Shown: piece after piece, positions 1 through 12,278 of the stretch
Layout of the letters: each line of letters begins with the position of its first letter
How positions within the stretch are numbered: position 1 is the first letter of the stretch
DNA from: Haematococcus lacustris
Lineage: Eukaryota; Chlorophyta; Chlorophyceae; Chlamydomonadales; Haematococcaceae
Length of the DNA: 64,000 nt
Assembly: GCA_030144725.1 (NCBI GenBank)
Contig: JASKMD010000003.1
Coordinates: forward strand, 17,594,618 to 17,658,617
Direction of reading: 5' to 3'
Made by a program: the position numbers and the translations under genes
Notes under the pieces: generated by a model
What the model saw: the letters and a program-made list of their open reading frames with translations, nothing else
The model's database searches: none
What the model was told of the DNA's origin: nothing

Positions 1-1707
1 AGGTGAGAGCCGAGCAGCAGGCCTTCCTTAGGGTTAGCCCGGGCCCCCTCTAGTACCCTGACCCCTACCCCCAACCCTCCTACTCCCACCCTCACCCCGG
101 ACCTTCACCCCAACCCCTCCCCCACATCTGCACTCCCCCACTCCAACTCAGAATGGACAGTGGTGCGCATGTGGTGGGAAGGCCGTGGTGCTTGCTATGC
201 TGGGCTGGCTGGCTGGCTGGCTGATGGTGCTCACTAGGGCTGCTTTGTCACACCCTGTAAAGTACAGGCCATCTCCTGCTAGTCTGCCACTCATTTCAAC
301 GCAGCCCCTCCCCCTCCTCCGTCAACCACCCTCACGAAGCCCCTGCCCACCACCCCCACTGCCACCGCTTCCTCCCCTGACACGCCCTCCCCAGCCCCTG
401 CCCCGGACCTGATTGTGATCCTGGCCCTTGGCTGCAAACAACCTAGGCGTTTCTCCCATGATGCCTGGCCGCCTGGCCTGAGTCAGCCCCGCCCTCCCTC
501 CGAACCCCCCTGACCCCCCCTGGGGCGCTCCCCGTGCCTGCATGCAGGAGGGCGGCCCATGACCCCCAGGACCTCACCCCTGGGCCCCCCGTGCCCGGCG
601 TCCCCACCCCCAGCTCCCCCAGCTCCCTTGCCGCCAGCCCCAGCCCCAGCTCTGCCCTGGCCAGCCATGACCGGGCCTCCATGCACAGCCTCAGCCCCGC
701 CAGCAGGGCCAGTGAGGGGCAGGCGGCAGAGGAGTCGGATGCTGCGGTGGAGGGCAGCGGGTGGTGCCAGGTGGAGCTGGTGCACGGCAGGAGGGCACCA
801 CGCAACCTGCAGGGCCGCCCTCAGGCCCATGCCCCCCCAGCCGGCCAGCCTGCCTCATCTGCCGCCCCCCACCCCCCCGCCACAGCCCCTGGAGGTAGCC
901 ATCCTGTCGACCCCTCGACCGGCAAGGCTCGATCAGCGGCAGTGGGGGTCACTCCCCCCCTGCCTGCGTCCAGTCCACAGCAGCTGCAGGTGGGGCACGC
1001 CTTAGGTGGTGCTCAGCTCACAGCCTTAGCAGCTGCGGCCAGGGGGCTGGCGCAAGGCAGCAGCAGCAGCCAGCCAGGCCCTGGCCGGCCGGCCGGCAGC
1101 AGCAGCAGCGCCCTGCCTGCCTCCAGCACCTGGGCCAGCCCTGCAGCTGCCTCCATGGCTGCAGCGGCTACAGCCACCTGCTCCTCGACTGCCCCCTGCC
1201 GCCCTGCCCAGGCAGGCCAATGCACAGCTGCCTGCCCCAGCCTCCCTGGCCCCCTCCCCCCCACCTCCCACGAAGCAGCCCCAGACCCTGCTGCCCCACA
1301 TGGACCCGGTGCAGGCAAAGCAGCCAGGGCTCCCAAGCAGCCAACCACCTCAACTGCCACCACCTGCCATGCGGTTGCCCACAACCGCCATAACCACACC
1401 ACCCCACCACCCCCTACACCTCACACTGGCCCCACAGCCAGCAGCCCAGCAGCGCCAGACCCGACACCTCAGCGCCACCCCTGGGCCGTCCAGCCGCTAC
1501 CCAAGTGCAGTGCGGCACCCCCCCCACCCCCCCCTCTGCACTCTACACCGCCCAAGCACCCAGACCCAGGCAGGGGGGCCTCCTCTGCTGCTGCTGGGCG
1601 GGCAGGCACCGCAACTCCTGCTGCTCTACCACTCAGCAAGGGGCACCATCCGCTCGCACCGCCTCAAACTGGCAGCCTCACCCCAGCACCAGCGCCACCC
1701 CACATGA
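1..1707 (+). other. C-rich low-complexity sequence, probable upstream part of the following gene
   Basis: The stretch is strongly biased to C on the plus strand (CCCC, CCAG and CAGCAG runs). Long frames stay open on both strands because of composition, so openness alone is not evidence of coding. The first bases (AG then GTGAGAG) look like an exon end and a splice donor, so the window may begin at an exon-intron border. A plus-strand frame at 534-2117 encodes only Ala, Pro, Ser and Gln-rich sequence and overlaps the better-supported frame that follows. I could not place exon borders here. Confidence 0.3.
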
Positions 1708-3726
1708 GCTATGCTAGCAGCCTGGTGGCGGGGAAAGGGTGGCACGCAAGTGGTGGCAGCAGCTGCGGCGCTCGTGGCAGTGGCAGTGCAGCCGATAGCA
1801 GCAGCAGCTGCCCCAACTTGACAGGGAACAGTCAGCAGGCAACTCAGGCCACCACCCCAGCCTGCCCTGACAGCAACGCCTCCCCAGCCTCCCCCCCTCG
1901 CAGCCCCCCACTCCCCCACTCCCCCATGCAGCACCCGCCCCCACCCCCCACTCCCCCTGCCACCTCCATACTTCCCCCCTCAGCCCCCCACAATGAGTTA
2001 ACGGGCAGCAGTGAGCAAGGCGGGGCACCCCACCCTCCCCCGCCCGCCCACCCCCCAAGCTTGCTGCCAGCACAGCCCCCCCCCCCCTGCCCCGCCAGGA
2101 CCCCGCTGTGGGACTGACCTCTGGCCACAGCTTGAGGCCGAGCAGACTGCTGACTGCTGCAGGGCAGTGGGGCCAGGCCCGGCGCCCAGCAGTGCCCCGC
2201 CCCTCCCAGTGCCCTCTGGCCTGCCTCGCCTGGGCTCCTTCAGCGGCCTAGGCCGTGCAGGGTCCGGCTGCAGCCTGGGGGGCCTCGGCCTGCCCCTGGT
2301 CATGTGCAGCAGCAGCCCCGTGACCAGTGTGTTTGCCCCACTGCCGGCCCCCCTCCACCCGCTGGGGCTGCACCAGGGAGGCCTTACCCGCCAGGCCAGC
2401 AGGGAGGTGGGCGCACTGCTGCCTGCAGCCTCGGGCTCTGGCTCAGGGGAGTCCGGGACGACAGGGGCCCTGATACAGGCCGCTGCTGAGGAGCAGCAGG
2501 GGCAGCAGGGGCAGCAGGGGCAGCTGCTGAGCAGGTTAGGGCCGGAGGGGGGGTGGGGCAGCAGGGGAGCGGCAGGTGTCGGCCAGCAGCACCAGGGCTA
2601 TACCCTGTTGCCGCCAGCTGCTGCTGCTGCCAGTAGTACCCAAGAGGGCAACACGGGCTGGCAGGACCCCCCTCCTGCCCTGCAGCCCCCCAGCCTGGGC
2701 CTCAGCGCGACAGGCTCAGCCGCCCACCCGGCTGCCGGCAGGCCCAGTCACTCTTCTGACAGTGTAGGATTCGAACCCGGGATCTCCACCTGCTCTGCTG
2801 GCGCAAGTGGCAAGGCTGTAGATGTCGGGCCGCCGCCCTCGTACCGCAATGCTGCAGTGGGCAAACTGAAGACGAGCCCAGCCCTTGCCACTGACCCAGC
2901 TGCTACTGGCACCACAGCCAGCGGCAAAGCTAGGGCACGGGGGGGTGCCCCTGGTAAAGCCAAGGCGGGCGCAGCCCAACCCCCCAAGCCTGGGGCACAA
3001 GCAGTGCTATGTGGTGTGAAGGCCAGCGAGGTGGTGGAGCCTAGCGTACTTGCTACCTTGGGCAGCTGCACCCCTGCTCCTAGCACACTGCTTGCCTCAG
3101 CCCCTCCTGCTCTCAGCTTGGGCTCGCGGCCGCTGAACCACAACGCCCCGGACTTCAACCTCACACGCCTGAACTCAGGCCACCAGGCGACCTCACACAG
3201 CAGAAACAACAGCAACAACAGCAACAACCCTACCCACGCAGCTTCTGCTGCCACCAGGGTCGGTTGCGCTCCGACAACAGTTGCGGCAGCCGTGGGGTGG
3301 CCCTCAACACACCAAGCGCGGGCTCCCGGCTGTGGTCCCGGTCCGGGGTCCGGTCCAGGCCTGAGCAGCACGGAATCATCCGCGGGTGACGGCGAATCTG
3401 TGTCAGGGACGGGGTGGGCGAGTGTCGCGGACGCCCCATCGAGCAGCGGCCGCACCCAGCCCGCTAGCAGCAGCATGGACAGCCATGCGAGCTCTGGAGG
3501 ATTGGATTGCTTAGGCGTAGCATCGGGGTGCGAGCCGGACCCAGGGCCGTGCGGCTTGCAAGGAGTCGGTGTGACCCCCACGTCACACAATCCTTTGCGC
3601 TTTGGGGCGGGCCCGGCATGTTTTCACGCGCACCTGCTGCAGCATTCATTCCCGCTGTTGGCCGACAGCCCTGGCTTAGATGACTTTGCGCACATGCGGC
3701 TCATAGACGACTTGTTGACCGAATGA
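1708..3726 (+). CDS. 3'-terminal exon of a low-complexity Ala/Ser/Pro/Gly-rich protein (partial)
   Basis: One frame is open from 1708 to the TGA at 3724-3726. Its composition becomes less biased towards the end, with Gln repeats (EEQQGQQGQQGQ), an Asn run (NNSNNSNNP) and a mixed, acidic-hydrophobic C-terminus ending DDFAHMRLIDDLLTE. This looks more like real protein than the overlapping frames. The first Met is at 2011, but the true exon start is unknown and is probably a splice acceptor upstream. I recognise no domain. Long disordered Ala/Ser/Pro/Gln regions are typical of chlorophyte regulatory proteins, but that is a general resemblance only. A TGTAA at 3800-3804, about 75 bases past the stop, would suit an algal polyadenylation signal. 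Confidence 0.4.
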
Positions 3727-3799
3727 GTCGCGGCCAGCAGTGTGAGACGCACGGAGCCTCGAACGTTGCGGACCTGATGGGGCCTGGCTTGTCGCACTA

Positions 3800-3804
3800 T
3801 GTAA
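3800..3804 (+). terminator. Possible TGTAA polyadenylation signal
   Basis: TGTAA is the usual poly(A) signal of Chlamydomonadales. It lies 74 bases after the stop of the preceding ORF. A pentamer occurs often by chance, so support is positional only. Confidence 0.3.
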
Positions 3805-5176
3805 AACAAAGGACATTGTCTACGAGGGTGTTGGCCTGTAGATGATTTTCCTCGACTGTGAGACGACTTATCCATTAGGCAACCTTGACAGGAGGTAAGG
3901 TTCAGGTAAGCGAGTGGATGCTCTGCACTTAGGTACGGTGACGGGACTGGAACAAACCTTTCTGCTGGTCCACTCCTCCACTCTCAGAAGCCCAGACTCA
4001 GAAAACCTGCGGGCCTGCCACCCCTCCTGCCAACGACTCACCCACGCATTGCAAAAGGCACGGATTGGTGTCCCAGTCCAGCTTGTCCCATGGGGGCCTT
4101 AGGGTGCGGCCACAAGGCCTAGAGCAGCATGGAGGGCTGGGCAGGCGGGGGGGGGGGGTCTGGGGGGAGGTGGCACCTTATGGCACCACATCAGGCTCGG
4201 CGCTGGCTTGCCATGTTGCTGGCTCCAGGCTGCTACTGCATCACCTGCACTCCAAGAGGCACCCAGTCTGCAGTGGGCTGGTCCCTTGGCAGCTGTGACT
4301 CACAGGGCTGGAGGGCATGCACAGTGCAGGCTGATGCTGGTGGTGGTGGTGATGAACTCATGCACAACCATCAGCCTGTCAGCAGGAGGGAGGCAGTGGT
4401 GTCAGGCCTGCCTAGCTACTACACAGCATTGCAAAGGCGGCAGCTGCCTGACAGCAGCAAACAGCCGCAGGCAGTGTCTGAAGCAGGCACAGGGCTGACC
4501 CAACAACCTGGAAACACCAGGCTAGTGGATGAAGAGGAGACGGCTCTAGCCAGTTTATTCGTGTATTGGTACCGTGCAGATGCCCACCAGATGACGATTT
4601 CTGCTGCCTGCTGTGTTCTTGTCGGCTTGCTGTGTACCGCTGTAGCAGTAAGAAGAAGACATCATTCAGAAATTCCAAGCAGAGGTACCTTGACTCAGTT
4701 TCTGCGCCCTAACCTAGGAATCGCTAGAGCCCTACCCTTGACTCAGGACTCGAGGCAAGCTTGTTGCGCACATTACTTTGCTGTTCCTTCCTCAGTCACT
4801 GTCGGTTGGGCGCCTCCGACTGACACACCAGATTTTGTGGTCGTGTGTGGGTATGTGTGTAGACATGTATGTGACAAACACGAAAGTTCTTAATATATGT
4901 AGCTGCCTCGCGATGCTGTTGTTTATGGCGAGGCCCGGCGAGTCACAGTTCATAAGTCATAGGAGTAACTATTCACTATGGACTTGTCACTTGGTATTGA
5001 GGCCTGCCTGGTACTACTACCCGCTGCCAGTATAGCGCGATAGCCACTGCCACTGTAACAAAGCGGCGCGGAGCCCTCTCTTTTCACTTTTATACCAACG
5101 GAGTTTACCTCGGAGTTTACCTACCTAGACTTCACCGCCCAAACCTTGCTTATACAGTTCAGTACCTGCAGTGTCG
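3805..5176. other. Intergenic region, no gene seen
   Basis: I see no coherent coding frame here. A direct repeat CGGAGTTTACCT occurs twice near 5098-5122, just upstream of the start of the DUF829 gene. The segment 5080-5176 is less GC-rich (it includes TTTTCACTTTTATACC) and could hold that gene's promoter, but no specific element is identifiable. Confidence 0.4.
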
Positions 5177-8100
5177 ATGGCGGCTTGGAGTGTTGCACGT
5201 CCTGTCATCCTGTCGCGCGTCGCCTGCCGCGTGGTGATCGTGGGATGGACTGGATCATCAGCGCGGTACCTCAGCAAGTGAGTTTGTGTGCTGCGCCGCA
5301 TCGTTCAGTCTGTCGCTACCCCGCACCACCCCTCCTGGTTCTTGACAGCCTTCGATGCCCGCTCTGAACGCAACGCCTCTCGCGCTACGCGCCCGCGTGC
5401 CAAATAGCTGCTTATCTGTGACCGCGCTATCACCCTCCGCCCTCGACTCCACCGGCAGTTAACGGGCACCACATACAAACCGCAAAGCCTGCTGCAGCCG
5501 CTGCCAGGGTCATGTTCAATAGGTTGACGAGCCGGCAGGGCGGTTGTGCGTGACGGGAGGATCTACAAACCCTGAGGCATCCTTGCACTGGGGCATCTTT
5601 GCTCTAAGGCATCCTTGCATTGGGGCATGCTGTCTCATTAAGGCAGTGCAGCTGCATGGCTGCCAGCATGGGTTTGCATGCTCACGGTGTGGCGCCCTGC
5701 ACAGCTGACTGGGAGGTTCTTACCAAAGGCAATTCTTGCTGCTGCTACCAGTATTGCCGCCACCGCCACCACTGCTGCTGCTGCTGCTGCTGCTGCCCCT
5801 GCTGCTGCTGCTACTGCTGCTGCTGCCGCTGCTGCTGCCGCCGCTGCTGCTGGTGTTGGTGTTGGCGCTGGTGCTGCTGCCGCTGCTATTGCTTGTGGTG
5901 GTGGTGGTGGTGGTGGTGGTGGTGGTGCAGGTATGCGCGGTTGTGGGCCTGCAGCGGCGCTCATGAGGTGCTCATCCTGCGCACCTCGGTCTCCATGGTG
6001 CTGTACCGCTGGCGGGGCATGGCGGCGGCTGCCGAGGACGTGAAGCGCATTGAGCGCCTGCACCAGGACACCCCTGGCCTGCCCACAGTGTTCCATATCT
6101 TCAGGTCAGCAGGGAGGCGGGCCATCAAGGTGGGGGGTGGGGGGGATGGTCGGCTGCAGGTCAGCAGGGGGGGGAGGCCAACAAGGTGTGTGAAGTTTAC
6201 ACACAGCCTGAAGCTGAGACAGGTCTCACACTTATGGTCACACCAGGGCCTGGCTGACGGGACTGAGACACAGCCTGCCGCTAACAGTGTGGCAGGGGGG
6301 CGAGCTGCAGGTCAGCAGGGTGGTACATGACAGTTGCGGCAGCCCAGTGTGCGGCGGTGCTGCGGGTGAGGGCAGTGCGTGGTGCAGCGCCTGCCACCTG
6401 CTGTGCTGACACCTGCTGTGCTGTCCTACACACAAGCACACAGGCAGTGGTGCAGGGGCGGTGGCAGCTGTGGGCAGCGCAGTGTGGGGCCAGCATGGAG
6501 GTAGCCAGCATGGAGGTAGCCAGCATGGAGGTAGCCAGCATGGAGGTAGCCAGCATGGAGGTAGCCTGCATGGAGGTAGCCTGCATGGAGGTGGTTGCTG
6601 ATGAGGCAGATGGCATGAGACAACTGAACTCGAGGCGGAGGCAGTTGCTGGGGGGGCGGGCAGTGAGGGTGACAGAGTGACAAGGTGAGGGGAAGGCGGT
6701 GCAGCGCTGCTGCAGTCACTAAGGCAGCCGGCACGGTTGAGGCAGTCAAGGTCTGCAGGCCTTGAGGCTCCTTCAGGGCCTTGCTGCAGGAGCGGCAGTG
6801 GAGGCAGGCGGCACACAAATGCAGTTGTGGCAGTTGAGGCAGTTGGTGCAGGAGGAGGAGGAGCAGTGGAGGCAGTGGAGTGTGAGGGGGCTCGTGGGTC
6901 CAGGCGGCTGCTGCCACCCCACAGCCAGGGAGGCGCAGATCAGCCGGCAGCCCATGCGGGGCTGAACTCAGTAGCTTCAGGAATGTTTTTGCAAGCTGCG
7001 GTAGCTGTTGTCGCAAACTGCAACAGCAGTCACACAAGCTGCGGCAGCTGTCATTACACGCCTTGGCAGCTGTTGTCGCAAGCCATGGCAGCTGTCGTCG
7101 CTGCCCCGCTGCCACTGTTGTTGATCCTGCTGTCGCCCCTCTTCCATCCGACATTTTAAAGCTGATGGTGGATGTGACAGTGTGACAGTGTGACAGTGTG
7201 ACAGTGTGACTGTGACAGTGTGACAGTGACAGTGTGGCGCTGCTGTGTCTGGTGCTGGCTGTGACGCCGCAGCACCGGGGGTTACATGAAGGCAGCGGCC
7301 ATCTGGCAGCAGATGGAGCGCCTGCTGCCGCCTGACACCCGGCACAGCCTGCTGGCTGACATCCAGGTGGGGACCCAGGCACCCCCTCCCTCCCCACCCC
7401 CTGACACAGCTGACCCCTGACCAACCATCCTAGGGCCGGGCTAATCCTAACCCTAACCCTAACTCTATATCAGGACCCTTACCCTTACCCTTACCCTTAC
7501 CCTAACCTTATCCCCAACCCCAACCCCAACCCCAACCCCAACCCCAATCGTAACCCTAACCCTAACCCTAACCCTGACCCTAACCCTAACCCTCATCAAA
7601 AGGCATTGCTGGCTGACAGATTCCTCGTAGCTGTCACAGCGCCTGCTGCAGACACACCACGTCAGGCACCCTGAGGCAGCTACTGCTGACACATCACCCA
7701 CCTTCAGCTGGCATAGAACGCTGGCACACCCATGAGATGTGGGGGGAGGGCCCAGCTCCTGTTGCGTGAGCGTCAGCAGCTGCACCTTCGCTGACTGCAG
7801 TCTTCCACGCCAAACACGAAAAAGCACAAGAAACCCTACTAAATGTATGTATGGATGTATAGGTTATAAATGTATATATAAATGAATGTCATCGGGCATT
7901 TGTCATTATGTTATCATGATTGTTGAACTGCCTTTAATACCAGATCAACATGGCTGCCAGCCAATGGGCCGGCGACTGTCATGAGGGTGGGGTGTTCAGC
8001 AGTGATTTCTTTCTTGCGTAATACATAATGATCGGATTTAAAATGTCGTCTTGTGTATAATATTGATATAAAATGATTTCTGGCATAAGAAAATGCTGCG

Positions 8101-8972
8101 ATACTTGTTTTTCGCAATAATTCGGGACCAAATGCGTAACCAGCCATGCGATGGTCCTGGACCCTTCGTGACCAGCGTTAGCTTGGCAGACCAAAAAAAG
8201 AAAAATCACTGGTGTTCAGGGTAGACTCATGCCAGAGCCTGGGGCTGACTTTGTCCAGTACCTCACCCCCCTGGCTGGTGCCACAGCTGGTGCCATGCCT
8301 TGACCTTGACCTGACCTGGCCTGACAGCGCGGCTGAGTGGTGCTGTGGCTGTGGCTGGCTGGCTGGCACTGGGACAGGGCATCATCTTTGACTCCGCCCC
8401 AGCCATCGTCACTGAGGATGTCGCTGTGCTGTAAGTGGCCCTCACCACCATCACCATCACCACCATCACCACCATCACAACCATCACCACCATCACCACC
8501 ATCACCATCACCACCAGGGCAGGAACATTTGTATTGACCGCATACATTTGCATAACTGAGCCATGCATTTGTGTGGCCAAGTCTACGGGAGTGTGAGGGA
8601 CAGTGAGGAGTGAGGGAAATGTGAACACCAACAAGGTATGACGCCCAGGGAGGGGTGGCAGTCCAGCTGGAACTGCTCCCACTGACAAAGAGGTGCTGAA
8701 GTCGCTGTAGGCACACATAGCAGCAACACAGCCAGCATGTAGGACCTGGCCAGTCAGTGAGGGGTGGCAGTGGTGTGTGAGGGGGCAGTGTGACCACACT
8801 TGCTCAGCATTACACTTGACTGATGTGGCAGTGAAGGCAGAGGGCAGGGGCAGGGGCAGGGGCAGGGGCAGGGGCAGGGGCAGGGGCAGGGGCAGGGGCA
8901 GGGGCAGGGGCAGGGGCAGGGGCAGGGGCAGGGGCAGGGGCAGGGGCAGGGGCAGGGGCAGGGGCAGCCTCC

Positions 8973-9005
<33 letters not shown>

Positions 9006-9516
9006 ACTGCTACTGCTACTGCTGCTGCTGCTGCCACTGCCGCCCTTGCAGCGCCCTGCAGTCCGTGTTTTCCGGCATGTCAGCGGAGGCATTGAAGCGC
9101 GGCGATAAGGCAGGCCCAGTGCAGGCCGCGCTGCAGACCGCCACCCGGCTGGCTATGCGCTGGTACCTAGCTCGCCCTCACATCATACTGAGGGAGCAGG
9201 AGGTGAGGGCTGGCCTGCTCTGGCCTGGCCTGGCCTGGCCTGGCATGCCCTGGCCTGGCCTGGGGGCCACTGTGTCTGGGCAGTGGGGGTAGGGGGCGCG
9301 CCGTCTGGACCCGGACGACCCCAGGCTGACCCTGGAGGGACTGTGGTGGGGAGGGGGACCTCAGTGGGGGGCCAGGGAGGTGGGGGGCAAGGGAGGGAGG
9401 GGGTGAGGAGGGGCATCAGGGAAGGTCACGTCGGAATTGCTGCGTCACCTTTCCCTTGACACGCTGCTGCTCACATACCTGCTGCCCCTCTCCTTCTCCT
9501 CCTGCTGCTGCTGCTG

Positions 9517-9551
<35 letters not shown>

Positions 9552-9747
9552 TGTCCCGTCAGGTCATGGACTCCTGGTTCCACCTAGCGCCCCGCTGCCC
9601 CCAGCTCTACCTCTTCTCTGATGCCGACCCCGTGGTGACCCCCTCAGAGGTGCAGCGCATCATGCGCATACAGGTAATGTCTCCTCCTCCTCCTCCTCCT
9701 CCTCCTCCTCCTCCTCCTCCTCCTCCTCCTCCTCCTCCTCCTCCTCC

Positions 9748-9779
<32 letters not shown>

Positions 9780-10024
9780 CTCCTCCTCCTCCTCCTCCTC
9801 CTCCTCCTCCTCCTGCTGTGCGAAGAAAGCAACATGCCGTGTTGCTTGCTGAGGACGTCATGGCACGTCACATCACGACGCAGACTAGTCGCGGCGTGGC
9901 GGTGTCTGGCTGGAAGTGGTCCAGCTCTGGGCACTGCCAGCACTTCAAGCAGCACCCGGAGGAGTACGCACACCATGTGTCACACTTTCTCAACAACGTG
10001 GCGCTGAGGAGCTGGGTGCCGTGA
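5177..10024 (+). CDS. DUF829 / TMEM53-like protein, seven exons
   Basis: Exons are 5177-5277, 5931-6104, 7273-7366, 8378-8430, 9052-9202, 9563-9673 and 9884-10024. They total 825 nt, or 274 residues plus stop. Every junction has GT and AG, and the phases agree: AA|G gives Lys, AG|C gives Ser, CT|C gives Leu, and the rest are phase 0. The protein has the DUF829 (TMEM53-like) layout. An N-terminal hydrophobic strand (RVVIVGWTGSSARYLSKY) is followed by VFHIFSTGGYM at the nucleophile-elbow position (Ser), GIIFDSAPA, LYLFSDADPVV with an acidic loop, and GWKWSSSGHCQHFKQHPEEY with the late His. Such proteins have an alpha/beta-hydrolase-like fold. Animal TMEM53 is a nuclear-envelope protein, but the reaction, if any, is unknown. 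The length is normal for the family. The start is the first ATG of exon 1, which joins exon 2 in frame. All introns are packed with simple repeats. Confidence 0.85.
5771..5928. repeat. (TGC)n followed by (GGT)n in intron 1 of the DUF829 gene
   Basis: Imperfect CTG/TGC trinucleotides run to about 5890 and are followed by a GGT run that ends just before the acceptor TGCAG at 5926-5930. The long open frames across it (poly-Ala, poly-Leu, poly-Cys) are artefacts of the repeat. Confidence 0.9.
6491..6593. repeat. 15-bp minisatellite in intron 2
   Basis: About seven copies of CAGCATGGAGGTAGC run head to tail. The last two copies carry CTGCATGG. Confidence 0.9.
7173..7235. repeat. TGTGACAG tandem repeat in intron 2
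   Basis: Octamer TGTGACAG copies with a few 6-bp variants lie just upstream of exon 3. Confidence 0.85.
7441..7593. repeat. Interstitial telomere-like repeats in intron 3
   Basis: CCCTAA units (TTAGGG on the other strand) are interleaved with CCCTTA and CCCCAA variants. The tract sits between exons 3 and 4 of the DUF829 gene, so it is not a chromosome end. It fits a TTAGGG-type telomere in the organism rather than the TTTTAGGG of Chlamydomonas reinhardtii. Confidence 0.8.
8441..8516. repeat. CACCAT/CACCAC repeat in intron 4
   Basis: An imperfect run of CACCATCAC units starts 10 bases after the GTAAGT donor at 8431. Confidence 0.85.
8842..9039. repeat. (GGGGCA)n hexamer array and (CTG)n in intron 4
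   Basis: About 20 perfect GGGGCA units (8842-8967) are followed by a CTG-rich tract (8975-9039) that ends at the acceptor of exon 5. The G-rich strand is the sense strand of the gene, so the pre-mRNA would carry runs of four G. Confidence 0.9.
9501..9550. repeat. (CTG)n in intron 5
   Basis: CTG triplets with one TTACTG break lie just before the acceptor CCGTCAG of exon 6. Confidence 0.85.
9681..9814. repeat. (CTC)n tract in intron 6
   Basis: Pure CTC/TCC triplets with two CTT breaks begin directly after the GTAATG donor of exon 6. The opposite strand is a long polypurine GGA tract. Confidence 0.9.
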
Positions 10025-11778
10025 GATCACACTCAGGGGGGCCAGCTGCCCTGGACCCACCTGGCAGGAGGCCCCTGCCCCTGCATGATGGCCAGCTGAC
10101 CCCCGGATGACCCTGGGCTAGGGCCAGGGGCCACTGGGGCAGTGGCCCCGCCTGCCAGTGGTGAGGCCGGCCCGCCTGACAGCAGCAAAGGCCAACACAG
10201 CCGCCTGGGAGCCCTGGGACGGTGCAGCGGGGAGGGAGGGGGACCAAGCGGCCCTGCCGCGCCCCTCCCCAGCTCGCTGACACCCGCCTGCTGACAGGCC
10301 AGATGCAGGGCAGGCAGGGCAGGGGCAGCGCGCCGTGAAGGGCGGGGCCCCCCAGGCAGGCCAGGCGGCAGTGAGAGCGGGCCAACCAGCAGCATTGGGG
10401 TCCATGGGGCAGTGGGGGCTGCAGGCTGGGCAGCAGAGGCCAGAGGGGCGGGTGCAGCCAGGCTGGGCAGGCCAGCAGGCGGTGGCGCCAGCAGGCTAAG
10501 CTTCAGGGGTGCCAGTGCCTAGAGGCTTCCTGAAGCTCTGCGTGGGCCTGGCCTGCTTCCCGCAGCTTCCTCACAGCTACCTCCCAGCTTCCTCCCAGCT
10601 TCCTCCCAGCTTCCTACAGTTCTCTCCCAGCTCCCTCCAGCTTCCTATCAGCTTCCTGCAGCTTCCTCTAGCCTCAGGCCTGAAGGAATCTGCAGCCCAG
10701 GGGTGGCACTAGCTGGATCTGGGCTGGCCGCTGCCTGGCTGGCCTCTGTGTTGATTATCAGTAGGTTGCAGACACTAGCAGCAGCAGCAGCAGCAGCAGC
10801 AGCAGGCAGTAGCAGGCAGGTAGCAGTAGCACAGTCGCAGCAGCTTAGTTGTGATATGCCGGCAGGTTTGCCATCCTGCTGGTCGCAGAGCTCAGAGTTG
10901 GTCAAGTGCACACATGCATGATGCATCACGCGCAACATTCCTCTACCAATTTGTCATCAGCTTGCTTTGGAAGACATGCGGCCTCCTGACGCTTTCCTTG
11001 ACGCCCCATGCAGGGCATGAGCATGGGGCTTCACTTGCTGCTTGACAAGATTTGTCTTTGTCCTTGTCTCTGTCCTGCCTGAGCCCTTTCAATCCTAGAT
11101 CCCATCTGCACCATCGCCCCTGGCGGGGAGGGCGGCCAAATGGCCAGGGTGAGTGTGAGTGACTGTGTGGGTGTGTACCATTATCATCGACCTTGGCATG
11201 CTCCGTCTTGACTCAGCCCACTTGGCGCTGGGGCTGCACCCACTCCCTGCTGACTAGATTCATGACATCATGCGGCAGCTGGAGGTCGTTTTGGAAGGGT
11301 TAGGAGCTGGATTTTATTTATATGACCGGCTTGCATGGTGCCACAGCTTGATGTCACACCTTGCTTATGCCAATGCACGTCACAACGGTTTGCTGGAAGG
11401 TTGATTTGGGCAAAATGCACAGAACATGTGCATGCAGTGGTGTCGCCAAGCTTGATGTAACCGATTGTTGTGAACTTTTGAGCGCATGCGTGTGCAGGCC
11501 GTGGTCACACCGTTACACAGGTTGCCGCTTAAAACTGTGACTGAACCCTACCGTGTGCCTGACGGCCTGCGGTTATACAAGTACAATCAGTGCCGAAAAT
11601 TAGCAAGAGAACCAACCTCCGGTACAACCAGTCTCCCTTATTGTTCCCAAGACGTCGAAAGTGTGTAAATTTACTCTACAAGCAGCGTTCGCCATGGAAT
11701 AGTCTAGTACGGAGGTCGCCTTGAGCTATGCAATAAGCGCTGTGGCTTTTTGACATGAGCCATGTGTTGTCATGTACG
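10025..11778. other. Downstream of the DUF829 gene: 3' flank and intergenic, no gene seen
   Basis: There is no coherent ORF. Small repeats are CTTCCTCCCAG-like units at 10561-10670 and (AGC)n at 10779-10803. A TGTAA at 11456-11460 is the only clear candidate poly(A) signal and is far from the stop. The last 400 bases before the assembly gap are less GC-rich and carry no recognisable feature. Confidence 0.4.
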
Positions 11779-12278
11779 NNNNNNNNNNNNNNNNNNNNNN
11801 NNNNNNNNNNNNNNNNNNNNNNNNNNNNNNNNNNNNNNNNNNNNNNNNNNNNNNNNNNNNNNNNNNNNNNNNNNNNNNNNNNNNNNNNNNNNNNNNNNNN
11901 NNNNNNNNNNNNNNNNNNNNNNNNNNNNNNNNNNNNNNNNNNNNNNNNNNNNNNNNNNNNNNNNNNNNNNNNNNNNNNNNNNNNNNNNNNNNNNNNNNNN
12001 NNNNNNNNNNNNNNNNNNNNNNNNNNNNNNNNNNNNNNNNNNNNNNNNNNNNNNNNNNNNNNNNNNNNNNNNNNNNNNNNNNNNNNNNNNNNNNNNNNNN
12101 NNNNNNNNNNNNNNNNNNNNNNNNNNNNNNNNNNNNNNNNNNNNNNNNNNNNNNNNNNNNNNNNNNNNNNNNNNNNNNNNNNNNNNNNNNNNNNNNNNNN
12201 NNNNNNNNNNNNNNNNNNNNNNNNNNNNNNNNNNNNNNNNNNNNNNNNNNNNNNNNNNNNNNNNNNNNNNNNNNNNNN
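11779..12278. other. Assembly gap of exactly 500 N
   Basis: An exact 500-base run of N is a scaffolding placeholder, so the true distance is unknown. It abuts a (TTTC)n microsatellite and a retroelement-rich block, so the join itself could be wrong. Confidence 0.95.

Noticed and set aside
322..2303. Several minus-strand frames opposite the low-complexity gene
   Set aside because: They are shadows of C-rich sequence with no domain-like composition.
2753..2830. Possible tRNA on the minus strand (CCGGGTTCGAATCCTAC)
   Set aside because: Only the T-loop matches. The T-stem has mismatches, no other arm forms, and it lies within a probable coding exon.
4129..4893. Plus-strand frame of 254 codons upstream of the DUF829 gene
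   Set aside because: Low-information composition, no domain, and overlapping frames are equally open.
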